Positions 1 through 8,281 of a DNA stretch of 64,000 bases are shown here, piece after piece (positions within the stretch are counted from its first letter, which is position 1; every line of letters begins with the position of its first letter). The notes beneath the pieces were generated by a model, which had not been told where the DNA came from, ran no database searches, and was given only the letters and a program-made list of their open reading frames with translations. This stretch comes from Tateyamaria sp947503385. GTDB lineage: Bacteria; Pseudomonadota; Alphaproteobacteria; Rhodobacterales; Rhodobacteraceae. A program made the position numbers and the translations under genes. The stretch spans positions 62,001-126,000 of the forward strand of contig NZ_JBNFZM010000005.1 of the NCBI RefSeq assembly GCF_051195235.1, read 5' to 3'.

Positions 1-557
1 TCGTCGCCCACGCGCGTGATGTTTGTGGCGCAGCACCGCCGCACGATCCTGACCCCCAGCGCCCGCGCCCCCGCCGCCATCGCCATGGTGACATTCGTGG
101 GGTCCACATGGCCATCATCCGGCGTGTGCAGCGCGCCCAAAACGCCGTCGAGATTGTAGAATGGATGCAGCGAGGAGACCCGGGACGGGTCGACGAGCGC
201 GATGTTGAACCCCAGCGCGCGACCCACCGACAGCGTATGGCGCAGCCAGTCCATCTCGTCTTCCGTATACGCCAGCCGGAACGACCCGCAGCCGTGCCAT
301 GTGACCGCCTGCCCCGTCTCCGCCTCAAGCGCGCCGGAATAGAGACCGATGTTGTAGTCCACACATTTGCCCAAACCAAAGCTGGACGTGGAATGGGTGA
401 TCTGCCCCGCCGCGTGCCATGTGGAACCGGATGTCAGTTCCGCCTTTTCCAGCAGCACCACATCCGTCCACCCCTCATGCGCGAGGTGATAGGCCAGCCC
501 CACCCCCATAATCCCACCACCCACGATGACGACACGGGCCTGAGAGGGCAAAGCCAT
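1..557 (-). CDS. FAD-dependent oxidoreductase (DAO / dimethylglycine dehydrogenase-like), 3' end cut by window edge
   Basis: The minus strand reads from an ATG at 557 off the left edge, giving about 185 residues of the amino end. The protein opens with a hydrophobic strand and a GGGIMG dinucleotide-binding motif (GxGxxG type), then a conserved GSTWHAAG segment typical of the DAO-fold flavin enzymes that demethylate sarcosine or dimethylglycine, often fused to a GcvT-like folate domain. That second domain, if present, lies outside the window. The gene is divergent from the RpiR-type regulator with a very short gap, so the regulator probably controls it. The exact substrate cannot be read; an N-methyl amine is the likeliest by family and by the Rieske oxygenase next door. 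Confidence 0.8.
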   Translation of the reverse strand, partial: MALPSQARVVIVGGGIMGVGLAYHLAHEGWTDVVLLEKAELTSGSTWHAAGQITHSTSSFGLGKCVDYNIGLYSGALEAETGQAVTWHGCGSFRLAYTEDEMDWLRHTLSVGRALGFNIALVDPSRVSSLHPFYNLDGVLGALHTPDDGHVDPTNVTMAMAAGARALGVRIVRRCCATNITRVGD

Positions 558-603
558 GATGCGAATCCTTCCGGGAGCAGACGATTTTGACTTGGCAGGC
601 TAG

Positions 604-645
604 TGACACAAATGTACCGTCGTCAATCATGAATGACACAAACAT
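604..645. promoter_or_regulatory. Direct-repeat operator candidate of the RpiR-type regulator
   Basis: TGACACAAATGT (604-615) and TGACACAAACAT (634-645) are a 12-base direct repeat with two differences and a 30-base period, about three helical turns. They lie between the divergent FAD oxidoreductase and regulator genes and overlap the plausible ATG starts of the regulator. Seen in the sequence; the operator role is inferred. Confidence 0.4.
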
Positions 646-1516
646 GCCATCGACCGTGCTCGACCGTCTCTCCGGCGCTTTGGACGCGCTGTCGCCACAG
701 GCGCGCAAGGCCGCCACTTACGTGCTGGAAAATCCCGCTGACGTGGGCGTCAGCACCGTGCGCGAAATTGCCCAAGCCGCGCAGGTCACGCCCAACACGG
801 TGATGCGCATGGCCCGCGCTGCGGGCTTTGACGGCTATGACGATTTCCGCGCGCCGTTCCGCGCGGCGATCCGCAGCGGTGCCGCCAGCTTTCCAGACCG
901 CGCGCGGTGGTTACAGGACGTGGCGGGTGCCGGTGCTTTGGGTGGGCTATACGCCGACATGATCACGAGCGCTTTGCAAAATATCGAAGAGACCTTTGCA
1001 AACATCACTGAACCGCAATTGACCGCCGCAGCCAAGGCGATCTGGGCCGCGCGGCGGGTGTTTACCCTTGGCGTCGGTGTGAACAACTCCAACGCCCGCA
1101 ACTTCACCTACCTCGCCTCCACGGGCATGGTCGATTTCCACGCCATCCCGCGCCCCGGCTCTTCGCCGATTGACGATCTGGCCTGGGCCGACGGGCGCGA
1201 CGTGCTCATCGCCATCACCTGCAAGCCGTACCGCACCGAAGTGGTCGAGGCGGTGCATCTGGCCCGCGAACAGGGCATGACCATCATCGCACTGTCCGAC
1301 AGTCCCGCCTCGCCCATCATCCGGGCCAGTGACCACGGCTTTGTTCTGGCTGCCGACACGCCGCAGTTTTTCCCCAGCAGCGTCAGCACCATCGCCCTGC
1401 TCGAAACCCTGCTCAGCTTTGTCATCGCGGTGGCCTCGCCCGAGATCGTGGAACGTGTCGAGACGTTCCATGCCCGCCGTCATCGCTTGGGCATCTACGA
1501 GGAGCCGCAATCGTGA
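629..1516 (+). CDS. MurR/RpiR family transcriptional regulator
   Basis: An amino-terminal winged HTH of RpiR type (residues about 10-85, with VREIAQAAQVTPNTVMRMAR as recognition region) is followed by a SIS sugar-phosphate-isomerase-like domain (about 125-265) that senses the effector in this family. Start is uncertain: a TTG at 587 has a GGGAG ribosome site about 9 bases upstream, while ATGs at 629 and 644 have none but leave more promoter space to the divergent gene at 557. I chose 629. Its stop overlaps the GTG start of the Rieske oxygenase (GTGA at 1513-1516), so they are co-transcribed. Likely the local regulator of this catabolic module; the effector is unknown. Confidence 0.85.
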   Translation: MNDTNMPSTVLDRLSGALDALSPQARKAATYVLENPADVGVSTVREIAQAAQVTPNTVMRMARAAGFDGYDDFRAPFRAAIRSGAASFPDRARWLQDVAGAGALGGLYADMITSALQNIEETFANITEPQLTAAAKAIWAARRVFTLGVGVNNSNARNFTYLASTGMVDFHAIPRPGSSPIDDLAWADGRDVLIAITCKPYRTEVVEAVHLAREQGMTIIALSDSPASPIIRASDHGFVLAADTPQFFPSSVSTIALLETLLSFVIAVASPEIVERVETFHARRHRLGIYEEPQS

Positions 1517-2619
1517 CCACCCGTTCGCTGGCTGCGCGCTACTACACCGATCCTGCGGTGTTCGAAGTGGAAAAGGCAGGCCTTCTGGCCCGCACCTGGC
1601 AATTTGCCTGCCACGCCAGTGACATCCCGAACCCGGGCGATTACACAACCTTTGACATGGCGGGTGAGGGCCTGTTTTGCATCCGGGGCCGCGACGGCAT
1701 CATCCGCACGTTCTACAATGTTTGCCAACACCGCGCACATCAGTTGGTCCAAGGCTCGGGCACCACGCGCGTCGTCGTCTGCCCCTACCACGCTTGGACC
1801 TATGAGTTGACGGGACAGCTGCGCGCCGGGCCAAACATTGCCGCCGTCGAAGGGTTCGACACATCCGACATCTGCCTGACGCAAGTCAGCACCGAAGATT
1901 TCCTTGGCTTTGTCTTCGTCAACCTCGACCCCGACGCCGCACCGATGGAGGACTGGTTCCCAAACGCGCGTTCGGAACTGTCGGAATGGGTGCCGCATCA
2001 CGCTCAGTTCAAACCGCTGGAGTGGGTAGAGATCCCGGAACGCTGCAACTGGAAAGTCTCGGTCGAAAACTACTCCGAATGCTACCATTGCAGCCTGAAC
2101 CACCCCACTTTTGCCACTGGCGTGGTCAAGCCCGAAACCTACGACATCCAGCCGCAAGGCTATTGCCTGCGCCACACGACCGAATGTCAGAATCTGGATG
2201 CGATGACTTATGACATCGACAGCGGCTATGCCCACAGCGATGAATATTCCAGTTGGTTCCTGTGGCCGATGTTCTCGTTTCAGGTCTATCCGGGAAACAT
2301 GCTGAACACCTACCACTGGCGCGCGGTCAGTGCGTCGGAGGTGGTGGTGTGGCGCGGCTGGTACAGCGTGGGCGGCGCGGATGACGCAGCGGTGCGGCGG
2401 CTGGCGCAACAAGACCGCGCCACCACTGTGGAGGAAGACATCCACCTCGTCGAGAGTGTCCAACGCGGTCTGCGCTCGCGCGGGTATGTGCCCGGCCCGC
2501 TGGTGGTGGACCCAGGCTGCGGCGTAAACTCCGAACATTCGATCTTGCATTTGCAGCGCTGGATGCGCGAGGCCGTGGACACGGCCAACCCGGCCCCCAG
2601 CCAAAGGACACTGACATGA
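1513..2619 (+). CDS. Rieske [2Fe-2S] ring-hydroxylating-type oxygenase, alpha subunit
   Basis: 368 residues. The Rieske cluster ligands are C71-x-H73 and C90-x2-H93. The catalytic domain has the mononuclear iron region with ENYSECYHC followed by a His (near residue 190-200), as in the GbcA/stachydrine-demethylase branch, which removes N-methyl groups as formaldehyde using electrons from a separate ferredoxin reductase. No reductase gene is seen in the window. With the neighbouring DAO-type flavoprotein this favours oxidative N-demethylation of a betaine-like compound over aromatic ring dihydroxylation, but that is inference from family and context. Starts with GTG overlapping the regulator stop and overlaps the next gene by ATGA. 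Confidence 0.88.
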   Translation: MTTRSLAARYYTDPAVFEVEKAGLLARTWQFACHASDIPNPGDYTTFDMAGEGLFCIRGRDGIIRTFYNVCQHRAHQLVQGSGTTRVVVCPYHAWTYELTGQLRAGPNIAAVEGFDTSDICLTQVSTEDFLGFVFVNLDPDAAPMEDWFPNARSELSEWVPHHAQFKPLEWVEIPERCNWKVSVENYSECYHCSLNHPTFATGVVKPETYDIQPQGYCLRHTTECQNLDAMTYDIDSGYAHSDEYSSWFLWPMFSFQVYPGNMLNTYHWRAVSASEVVVWRGWYSVGGADDAAVRRLAQQDRATTVEEDIHLVESVQRGLRSRGYVPGPLVVDPGCGVNSEHSILHLQRWMREAVDTANPAPSQRTLT

Positions 2620-3005
2620 GCCTCTTTGACGAAGACCTGTTCCAACAGGGCCTGACCCAGCGCAAAGGCACACTGGGCGATGCCTATGTGCAGAAAAACC
2701 TCGACGCGTCAGATGATTTCAACCGCCCTTTCCAAGAGGCGATGACCGCTTGGTGCTGGGGCTTTGGCTGGGGCGACACGGCGATTGACGCCAAGACGCG
2801 CAGCCTGATGAACCTCGCCATGATCGGCGCATTGGGCAAAATGCAAGAGTGGGAACTGCACTGCAACGGTGCGATCAACAATGGCTGTTCGGTCGAGGAA
2901 ATCCGCGCGGCGGTCCATATGGTCGCGATCTATTGCGGCGTGCCGCAAGGGCTGGAGTGCTTTCGCGCCGCGCGCAAAGTGCTGACCGAGCGCGGCCTGT
3001 TGTGA
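2616..3005 (+). CDS. Carboxymuconolactone decarboxylase / AhpD-like family protein
   Basis: 129 residues, all-alpha, with the family pattern of a conserved E-x-H segment (QEWELHCNGAINNGCSVEEI) and the later IYCGVPQGLECFRAAR helix. Members include 4-carboxymuconolactone decarboxylase (PcaC) and many untyped peroxidase-like proteins. This one has no CxxC of the AhpD disulfide type in the usual place, so a decarboxylase-like role is more likely than alkylhydroperoxidase. It overlaps the Rieske gene by ATGA and is the last gene of this small operon. Confidence 0.85.
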   Translation: MSLFDEDLFQQGLTQRKGTLGDAYVQKNLDASDDFNRPFQEAMTAWCWGFGWGDTAIDAKTRSLMNLAMIGALGKMQEWELHCNGAINNGCSVEEIRAAVHMVAIYCGVPQGLECFRAARKVLTERGLL

Positions 3006-3363
3006 TTCTGGGACGCGGGCCCGATAGACCGCCCGCTTAAACAAAATGTCGCATCGCATGAGGCGGCCTTTCCATTTGCTGCGTGGTGCGAAACGTAGAA
3101 AAATCGCTTCGGAGAGAGCCGCAACCAATTGTATTTCATTGGCAATTCCGCAAAAGAGCGGTGCAGATCGTGGCGTACTGGACCGTATCGCACCGGGTTT
3201 ATTGCGAACCCCTGTCAGACCAACGCCTTATTTCTTTCTCTCTCGCATTGCGTATGATCCCCGCATCGGGAGGAGGACCGATCAGGGCCCGGGCGCAGGA
3301 GGTGCGTCCAGCCGCGCATCGCCTCCAAGACAACATGCGCAGATCGACAAGCGGAGGAACCTC
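3006..3363. other. Intergenic region between the Rieske operon and acsA
   Basis: 358 bases without a convincing gene. A GCGGGC/GCCCGC stem (3015-3036) just after the stop at 3005 may end the upstream operon. A CCAAT-N8-ATTGG inverted repeat lies at 3125-3142. A pyrimidine-rich stretch around 3228-3245 precedes the acsA leader. The ribosome site GGAGG of acsA is at 3353-3357. An open frame extends the acsA reading frame upstream, but the GGAGG and family length argue that it is leader. Confidence 0.5.
3015..3036 (+). terminator. Weak hairpin after the Rieske operon
   Basis: Stem GCGGGC (3015-3020) pairs with GCCCGC (3031-3036) over a 10-base loop, ten bases after the CMD-family gene. Only two T residues follow, so intrinsic termination would be weak. 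Confidence 0.3.
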
Positions 3364-5322
3364 ATGTCCGACACAAAAACCTATGCGCCCAGCGCGGCCT
3401 TTGCAGACGGCTCACATGTGAACGCCGCCACATATGATGAAATGTACGCCGCGTCGATTGCGGACCCGGATGCGTTTTGGGCCGAGCATGGCAAGCGTGT
3501 GGACTGGATGACGCCGTTCACCCAAGTGCGTGACGTGTCTTACGAGTTCGGCAATGTGTCGATCAACTGGTATGCCGACGGGACATTGAACGTGGCCGCC
3601 AACTGCATTGACCGGCATCTGGACACGCGCGGCGATCAAACCGCGATCATCTGGGAACCCGATGATCCGGCCGATGACGCCCAACACATCACCTACCGCC
3701 AACTGCACGCCAAGACGTGCAAAATGGCAAATGTTCTCAAAGGCATGGGCGTGCGCAAGGGCGACCGCGTCGTGATTTACCTGCCGATGATCCCCGAAGC
3801 CGCCTATGCCATGCTGGCCTGCGCGCGCATTGGCGCCATTCACTCCATCGTGTTTGCCGGATTTTCACCGGATGCGCTGGCCGCGCGCGTTTCGGGCTGC
3901 GATGCCAAGGTGGTGATCACTGCCGACGGTGCGCCGCGCGGGGGCCGTGTGACCAACCTCAAGGACAACGTGAACCAAGCGTTGATCAACGTGATTGATC
4001 CCACCAAATGCCTCGTTGTGCGGCGCACGGGCCAACAGATCGCATGGCGCGCCGGGCAGGATTTCTGGCTGCACGAAGAGGCGGCCAACGTCTCTGCCGA
4101 TTGCCCGCCCGAAGAGATGAACGCCGAAGACCCGCTGTTTATTCTCTATACCTCGGGCTCAACGGGGCAGCCCAAAGGTGTGGTGCACACCACTGGCGGC
4201 TACCTAGTCTATGCGGCGCTCACGCACGAGATCACCTTCGATTATCACGACGGGGACATCTATTGGTGCACGGCGGACGTGGGCTGGGTCACCGGTCACA
4301 GCTATATCGTCTACGGCCCGCTCGCCAATGGCGCGACCACGTTGATGTTCGAAGGTGTGCCGACCTATCCCGACGCCTCTCGTTTCTGGCAGGTCTGCGA
4401 AAAACACAAAGTGGCACAGTTCTACACTGCGCCGACCGCGATCCGCGCATTGATGGCGCATGGCAATGACCCTGTGGCGCAGGCCGATCTGTCATCTCTG
4501 AAATTGCTGGGCACCGTGGGTGAGCCGATCAATCCGGAAGCGTGGAACTGGTACAACGATGTGGTGGGCGGCGGGCGCTGCCCGATCGTGGATACCTGGT
4601 GGCAAACCGAGACCGGTGGCCACCTGATGACCCCCCTGCCCGGTGCCCACGCCACCAAACCGGGTGCCGCGATGAAGCCGTTTTTTGGCATCAAGCCTCT
4701 TGTGCTGGAACCCACCACGGCTGAGATCATCGAAGGCAATGGCGTCGAGGGCGTGCTGGTCATCGCGGACAGCTGGCCCGGCCAGATGCGCACGGTCTGG
4801 GGCGATCACGAGCGGTTCGAACAGACATATTTTTCCGACTACAAGGGTTACTACTTTACCGGCGACGGCTGCCGCAGGGATGCGGATGGCGACTACTGGA
4901 TTACGGGCCGCGTCGATGACGTCATCAACGTGTCCGGGCACCGCATGGGCACCGCCGAGGTGGAAAGCGCGTTGGTCGCGCATGGCAAAGTGGCAGAGGC
5001 CGCTGTGGTCGGCTATCCCCACGACATCAAGGGGCAAGGCATTTATTGCTATGTCACGCTGATGAATGGCGAAGAGCCAAGCGATGAGCTGCGCAAAGAG
5101 CTGCGCACATGGGTGCGGACCGAAATTGGCCCCATCGCGTCACCTGACCTGATCCAGTGGGCCCCGGGTCTGCCCAAGACCCGGTCGGGCAAGATCATGC
5201 GCCGCATCCTGCGCAAGATCGCCGAGGATGACTTTGGCGCGCTCGGCGATACCTCGACGCTGGCCGATCCGTCGGTGGTCGATGACCTGATCGAGAACCG
5301 CATGAACCGGCAGGACGCCTGA
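3364..5322 (+). CDS. acsA: Acetyl-CoA synthetase (AMP-forming)
   Basis: 652 residues, the usual family length (about 650). It activates acetate to acetyl-AMP and then acetyl-CoA in the cytoplasm. Visible motifs are the adenylation P-loop-like YTSGSTGQPKGV, the DTWWQTETGG block, the YFTGDG block and the carboxy-terminal TRSGKIMRR motif whose lysine is the acetylation-regulated residue in known Acs enzymes. I set the start at 3364 because GGAGG precedes it by six bases and MSDTKTYAPS is a normal Acs amino end. The stop overlaps the start of the adenylate kinase by ATGA, so the pair is translationally coupled; Acs makes AMP, which Adk recycles. Confidence 0.96.
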   Translation: MSDTKTYAPSAAFADGSHVNAATYDEMYAASIADPDAFWAEHGKRVDWMTPFTQVRDVSYEFGNVSINWYADGTLNVAANCIDRHLDTRGDQTAIIWEPDDPADDAQHITYRQLHAKTCKMANVLKGMGVRKGDRVVIYLPMIPEAAYAMLACARIGAIHSIVFAGFSPDALAARVSGCDAKVVITADGAPRGGRVTNLKDNVNQALINVIDPTKCLVVRRTGQQIAWRAGQDFWLHEEAANVSADCPPEEMNAEDPLFILYTSGSTGQPKGVVHTTGGYLVYAALTHEITFDYHDGDIYWCTADVGWVTGHSYIVYGPLANGATTLMFEGVPTYPDASRFWQVCEKHKVAQFYTAPTAIRALMAHGNDPVAQADLSSLKLLGTVGEPINPEAWNWYNDVVGGGRCPIVDTWWQTETGGHLMTPLPGAHATKPGAAMKPFFGIKPLVLEPTTAEIIEGNGVEGVLVIADSWPGQMRTVWGDHERFEQTYFSDYKGYYFTGDGCRRDADGDYWITGRVDDVINVSGHRMGTAEVESALVAHGKVAEAAVVGYPHDIKGQGIYCYVTLMNGEEPSDELRKELRTWVRTEIGPIASPDLIQWAPGLPKTRSGKIMRRILRKIAEDDFGALGDTSTLADPSVVDDLIENRMNRQDA

Positions 5323-6008
5323 TGGACGGTGTACAGTCCGCAACCAGTTGCCCGGTCTTTATTTTGCTCGGCCCGCCCGGGGCCGGGAAAGGCACGCAGG
5401 CGCGAATGCTCGAAGAGCGCTTTGGCTATGTGCAGCTGTCCACCGGTGATCTGCTGCGCGCCGCCGTCGCCGCGGGCACCGAGGCGGGCAATGCAGCGGA
5501 CGCGGTGATGAAAGCGGGCGGGCTGGTCAGCGATGACATCGTCATCGCGATCCTGCGCGACAGGCTGGCGCAGCCGGATTGCACCAAGGGCGTCATCCTT
5601 GATGGCTTTCCGCGGACGGGTGCGCAGGCCGAGGCGCTGGATACGATGCTGGCCGAAACCGGGCAGCGCATCAATGCCGCGATCAGCCTTGATGTGGACG
5701 ACGCGGCCATGGTTGACCGTATCGCGGGCCGCTATACCTGCGGCACCTGCGGCGAGGGCTATCACGACAGTTTCAAACGCCCGACCAGCGATGGCATCTG
5801 CGACAAATGCGGCGGCACCGACATGACGCGGCGCGCCGATGACACGGTCGAGGCGGTCGCCGCGCGGCTTGAGGCGTATCACGCCCAGACCGCACCGCTG
5901 ATCAGCTATTATGCGGGTCACGACGTATTGCAACGGGTGGGCGCCATGGGGTCAATCGACGAGATTGCGACCACGCTTGGCAATGTGGTGAAAGCTGCCG
6001 CTGCCTGA
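5322..6008 (+). CDS. adk: Adenylate kinase with zinc-finger LID
   Basis: 228 residues. The P-loop GPPGAGKGTQ is near residue 18, followed by the NMP-binding region with QLSTGDLLR and the DGFPRT motif. The LID has a four-cysteine zinc site, CGTC followed later by CDKC, typical of long-type bacterial adenylate kinases. It converts ATP + AMP to 2 ADP. Coupled to acsA by an ATGA overlap. In Rhodobacterales the housekeeping adk usually sits in the ribosomal protein operon, so this copy may be a second, acetate-associated paralogue; that cannot be tested from this window. Confidence 0.94.
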   Translation: MDGVQSATSCPVFILLGPPGAGKGTQARMLEERFGYVQLSTGDLLRAAVAAGTEAGNAADAVMKAGGLVSDDIVIAILRDRLAQPDCTKGVILDGFPRTGAQAEALDTMLAETGQRINAAISLDVDDAAMVDRIAGRYTCGTCGEGYHDSFKRPTSDGICDKCGGTDMTRRADDTVEAVAARLEAYHAQTAPLISYYAGHDVLQRVGAMGSIDEIATTLGNVVKAAAA

Positions 6009-6092
6009 CCGACACTTGCAGAACGCGCCATGTGATTAACGGATCGCGCCACCCCTCTGGTCTCGGCGCGGCCCAGCCTGCACATTGGCGCG

Positions 6093-7097
6093 ATGCGCAA
6101 GGACCCTCATATCCGCTACAAAGTGGCCCGCACCGTGGAACAGCTCTGCGGTTTTCTCGGCATCGAAGTGGGCCAGATGTTGCAGCGCATGGGCCGCCCG
6201 CCAGATTTTTTTGAAACCGACATGCGCGGCGTGACGCCAATCGAGTATTTGGAAGGCTGGACCGCCATGATCGACGTGTCGGGCCGCACCGACGCCCCGC
6301 TGCTACTGGGGCAGGCCTATGCGCGCGGTCCGTTCAATTCCGCCTTTTTCGCCTTTACCTGTAGTCCGACCGTGGCCGTGGGGCTGGAGCGTCTGGCGCT
6401 CTTCAAGCCGCTCACCGGTCCGCTTTCTTTGGACCTGCACCGCACTGACACAGGCGGTTTGCGCGTTGAAAAATCCTCCAACCTCCCCGGCCTGCCGCTG
6501 CCTGCGAGTTTTGCCGCGACAGAACTGGTGTTCCTGATGGAGGCGATCCGCATCTGCACGGGCCAGTCCGCCACAGCCGAGGCGGCCACACTGGCGGAAC
6601 CCGTGACCTGTCACGCGGAGATCGAGGCATTTATCGGCTGTCCCATCACCAGTGGGCAGACCAACAGCATCACCCTGCCCCGCGCCGTCACGGACCGCCG
6701 CCTGCTGTCGTCGAACGCGGATCAATGGGCACAGCTGGAGCCGAGCTTTCGCCGCCAGATCAATTTGCAACGCGAAGGACAGGCCGTCACGGCCCGTTTG
6801 CGCACCGCCCTGACCGAGATGCTGCCTGCCGGAGAGGCGCACGTAAATGACGCCGCGCGCCGCCTGCATCTGAGCGCGCGCAGCCTGCAACGCCACCTCA
6901 AGAACGAAGGCACGACCTTTCAGGTGGAACTGAACGCGATGCGCGAGGCGCTGGCCCGGCAATACCTGACCTCGACCGACCTCAACGTGGCCGAGATCAG
7001 CGTTTTGCTGGCCTATCGCGATCCCAATTCATTTTACCGTGCCTTTCAAAGCTGGACGGGTCAGACGCCCGGCACAGTGCGCGCGCCTGTCGCCTAA
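6093..7097 (+). CDS. AraC-family transcriptional regulator
   Basis: 334 residues. An amino-terminal ligand-binding domain of the arabinose-binding-like type (PF12625 style) fills residues 1-190, and a carboxy-terminal AraC double HTH starts around residue 235 (VNDAARRLHLSARSLQRHL, then ISVLLAYRDPNSFYRAFQSW). Start at ATG 6093. Its stop TAA overlaps the stop of the convergent FAD monooxygenase. Together with the two minus-strand genes it may form a regulatory unit for an aromatic or acyl substrate, but no operator was recognised. Confidence 0.88.
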   Translation: MRKDPHIRYKVARTVEQLCGFLGIEVGQMLQRMGRPPDFFETDMRGVTPIEYLEGWTAMIDVSGRTDAPLLLGQAYARGPFNSAFFAFTCSPTVAVGLERLALFKPLTGPLSLDLHRTDTGGLRVEKSSNLPGLPLPASFAATELVFLMEAIRICTGQSATAEAATLAEPVTCHAEIEAFIGCPITSGQTNSITLPRAVTDRRLLSSNADQWAQLEPSFRRQINLQREGQAVTARLRTALTEMLPAGEAHVNDAARRLHLSARSLQRHLKNEGTTFQVELNAMREALARQYLTSTDLNVAEISVLLAYRDPNSFYRAFQSWTGQTPGTVRAPVA

Positions 7098-8281
7098 AGC
7101 GGCGGCACCTCAGCCGTGACGTCATGGCGATAGACCCAATCCTGACGGCGGTGGATCAGGTCCGGCAGCAGCCGCGCGCCAATCCCCATCGGTCCATAAA
7201 ACGCAAGACGCCCCAAAGGGGAGGCATGATGGAACATCCGCGCATTCGCAGCCGATCCGCGCTGTATGCGCGCCGTCCGGTCGATGCGCAGGGCATAGTA
7301 TTGCGCCAATGCGGCCTCGACTGAGCCGCGCGTCGTTACCAAACCGGCAAGGCACCAGGCGTCTTCCAACGCCTGCACCGCGCCTTGCGCCATCGACGGC
7401 AACATCGGGTGCGCCGCATCGCCCAGCAGAGTGACACGCCCGTCATGCCAGCGCGGCAGCTTCGTGCGGTCAAACAGCGCCCAGCGGTGCAGGACCTCCG
7501 CCTGTCCGATCAGCCGTGTGATGGTGGGATGCCACCCGGCAAAATCCGCGGCGGCTTGGGCAGCTGTACCCGTGCTGCGCCAGCCTTCCTCTGCCGGTGC
7601 GGCCTGTTCGACCATACCGACGAAGTTGGCCAGTTTTCCGGCCCGCAGACGCGTGGTCACGGCGTGCCGTCCCTGCCCAACCCAGACGCAAGCCGTTGGG
7701 GGGGGCGCATCGGTTCCAAGGGCTTCCACAGGCACAACCGCCCGCCACGCGACGTTGCCGGTGTAGCGCAGTGCGTCCGGGCCCAGCATCTGCCGCCGCA
7801 CAACCGAATGCAGCCCGTCCGCGCCGATCACCAGATCACTGCGCACCATCTCGCCGCTGTCCAGATGGACCGTGCCGTCAGGTGTGTAGGCGCGGGCCAC
7901 CACGCCGGTCCGCACCGCACCGGGGGCCAGTTGGTCAAGCCGGGCGTTAAGCGCCGTCACCAGATCGGCGCGGTGCACGTGCATATACGGCGCCCCCCAG
8001 CGGTTCTGTGCATAGCCGCGCATCGGCAGGCGGAACACCCGCCGCCCAGTCTGTCCGATCCGCATTTCAATCGCATCCGGTTCAAAGGCCGTATCGGCAA
8101 GCAGCGGCGCCACGCCCATCGCGACCAGAACGCGCCAGCCATTGGGCGAGATTTGCAGGCCTGCACCCACTTCGGTCAGCGCCGGGGCCTGTTCCAGCAC
8201 CGACACCGCGCACCCGCGCAGCGCACAGGCAATGCCCGCACCAAGACCACCGATTCCGCCACCGACGATGGTAACCTTCAT
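7094..8281 (-). CDS. FAD-dependent monooxygenase (salicylate / 3-hydroxybenzoate 6-hydroxylase type)
   Basis: 395 residues, usual length for single-component flavin hydroxylases. It has the GGGIGGLGAG Rossmann motif at the amino end, the DG-type motif (VIGADGLHSVVR) near residue 160 and the GDAAHPMLPSMAQGA motif near residue 290. The family adds one oxygen to phenolic rings using NAD(P)H. Translationally coupled to the upstream CaiB/BaiF gene (overlap at 8278-8281). A role in aromatic degradation is inferred; the ring substrate is unknown. Confidence 0.88.
   Translation of the reverse strand: MKVTIVGGGIGGLGAGIACALRGCAVSVLEQAPALTEVGAGLQISPNGWRVLVAMGVAPLLADTAFEPDAIEMRIGQTGRRVFRLPMRGYAQNRWGAPYMHVHRADLVTALNARLDQLAPGAVRTGVVARAYTPDGTVHLDSGEMVRSDLVIGADGLHSVVRRQMLGPDALRYTGNVAWRAVVPVEALGTDAPPPTACVWVGQGRHAVTTRLRAGKLANFVGMVEQAAPAEEGWRSTGTAAQAAADFAGWHPTITRLIGQAEVLHRWALFDRTKLPRWHDGRVTLLGDAAHPMLPSMAQGAVQALEDAWCLAGLVTTRGSVEAALAQYYALRIDRTARIQRGSAANARMFHHASPLGRLAFYGPMGIGARLLPDLIHRRQDWVYRHDVTAEVPPL

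Noticed and set aside
947..2673. Long minus-strand open frames across the RpiR and Rieske genes
   Set aside because: They are antisense to genes with clear catalytic motifs.
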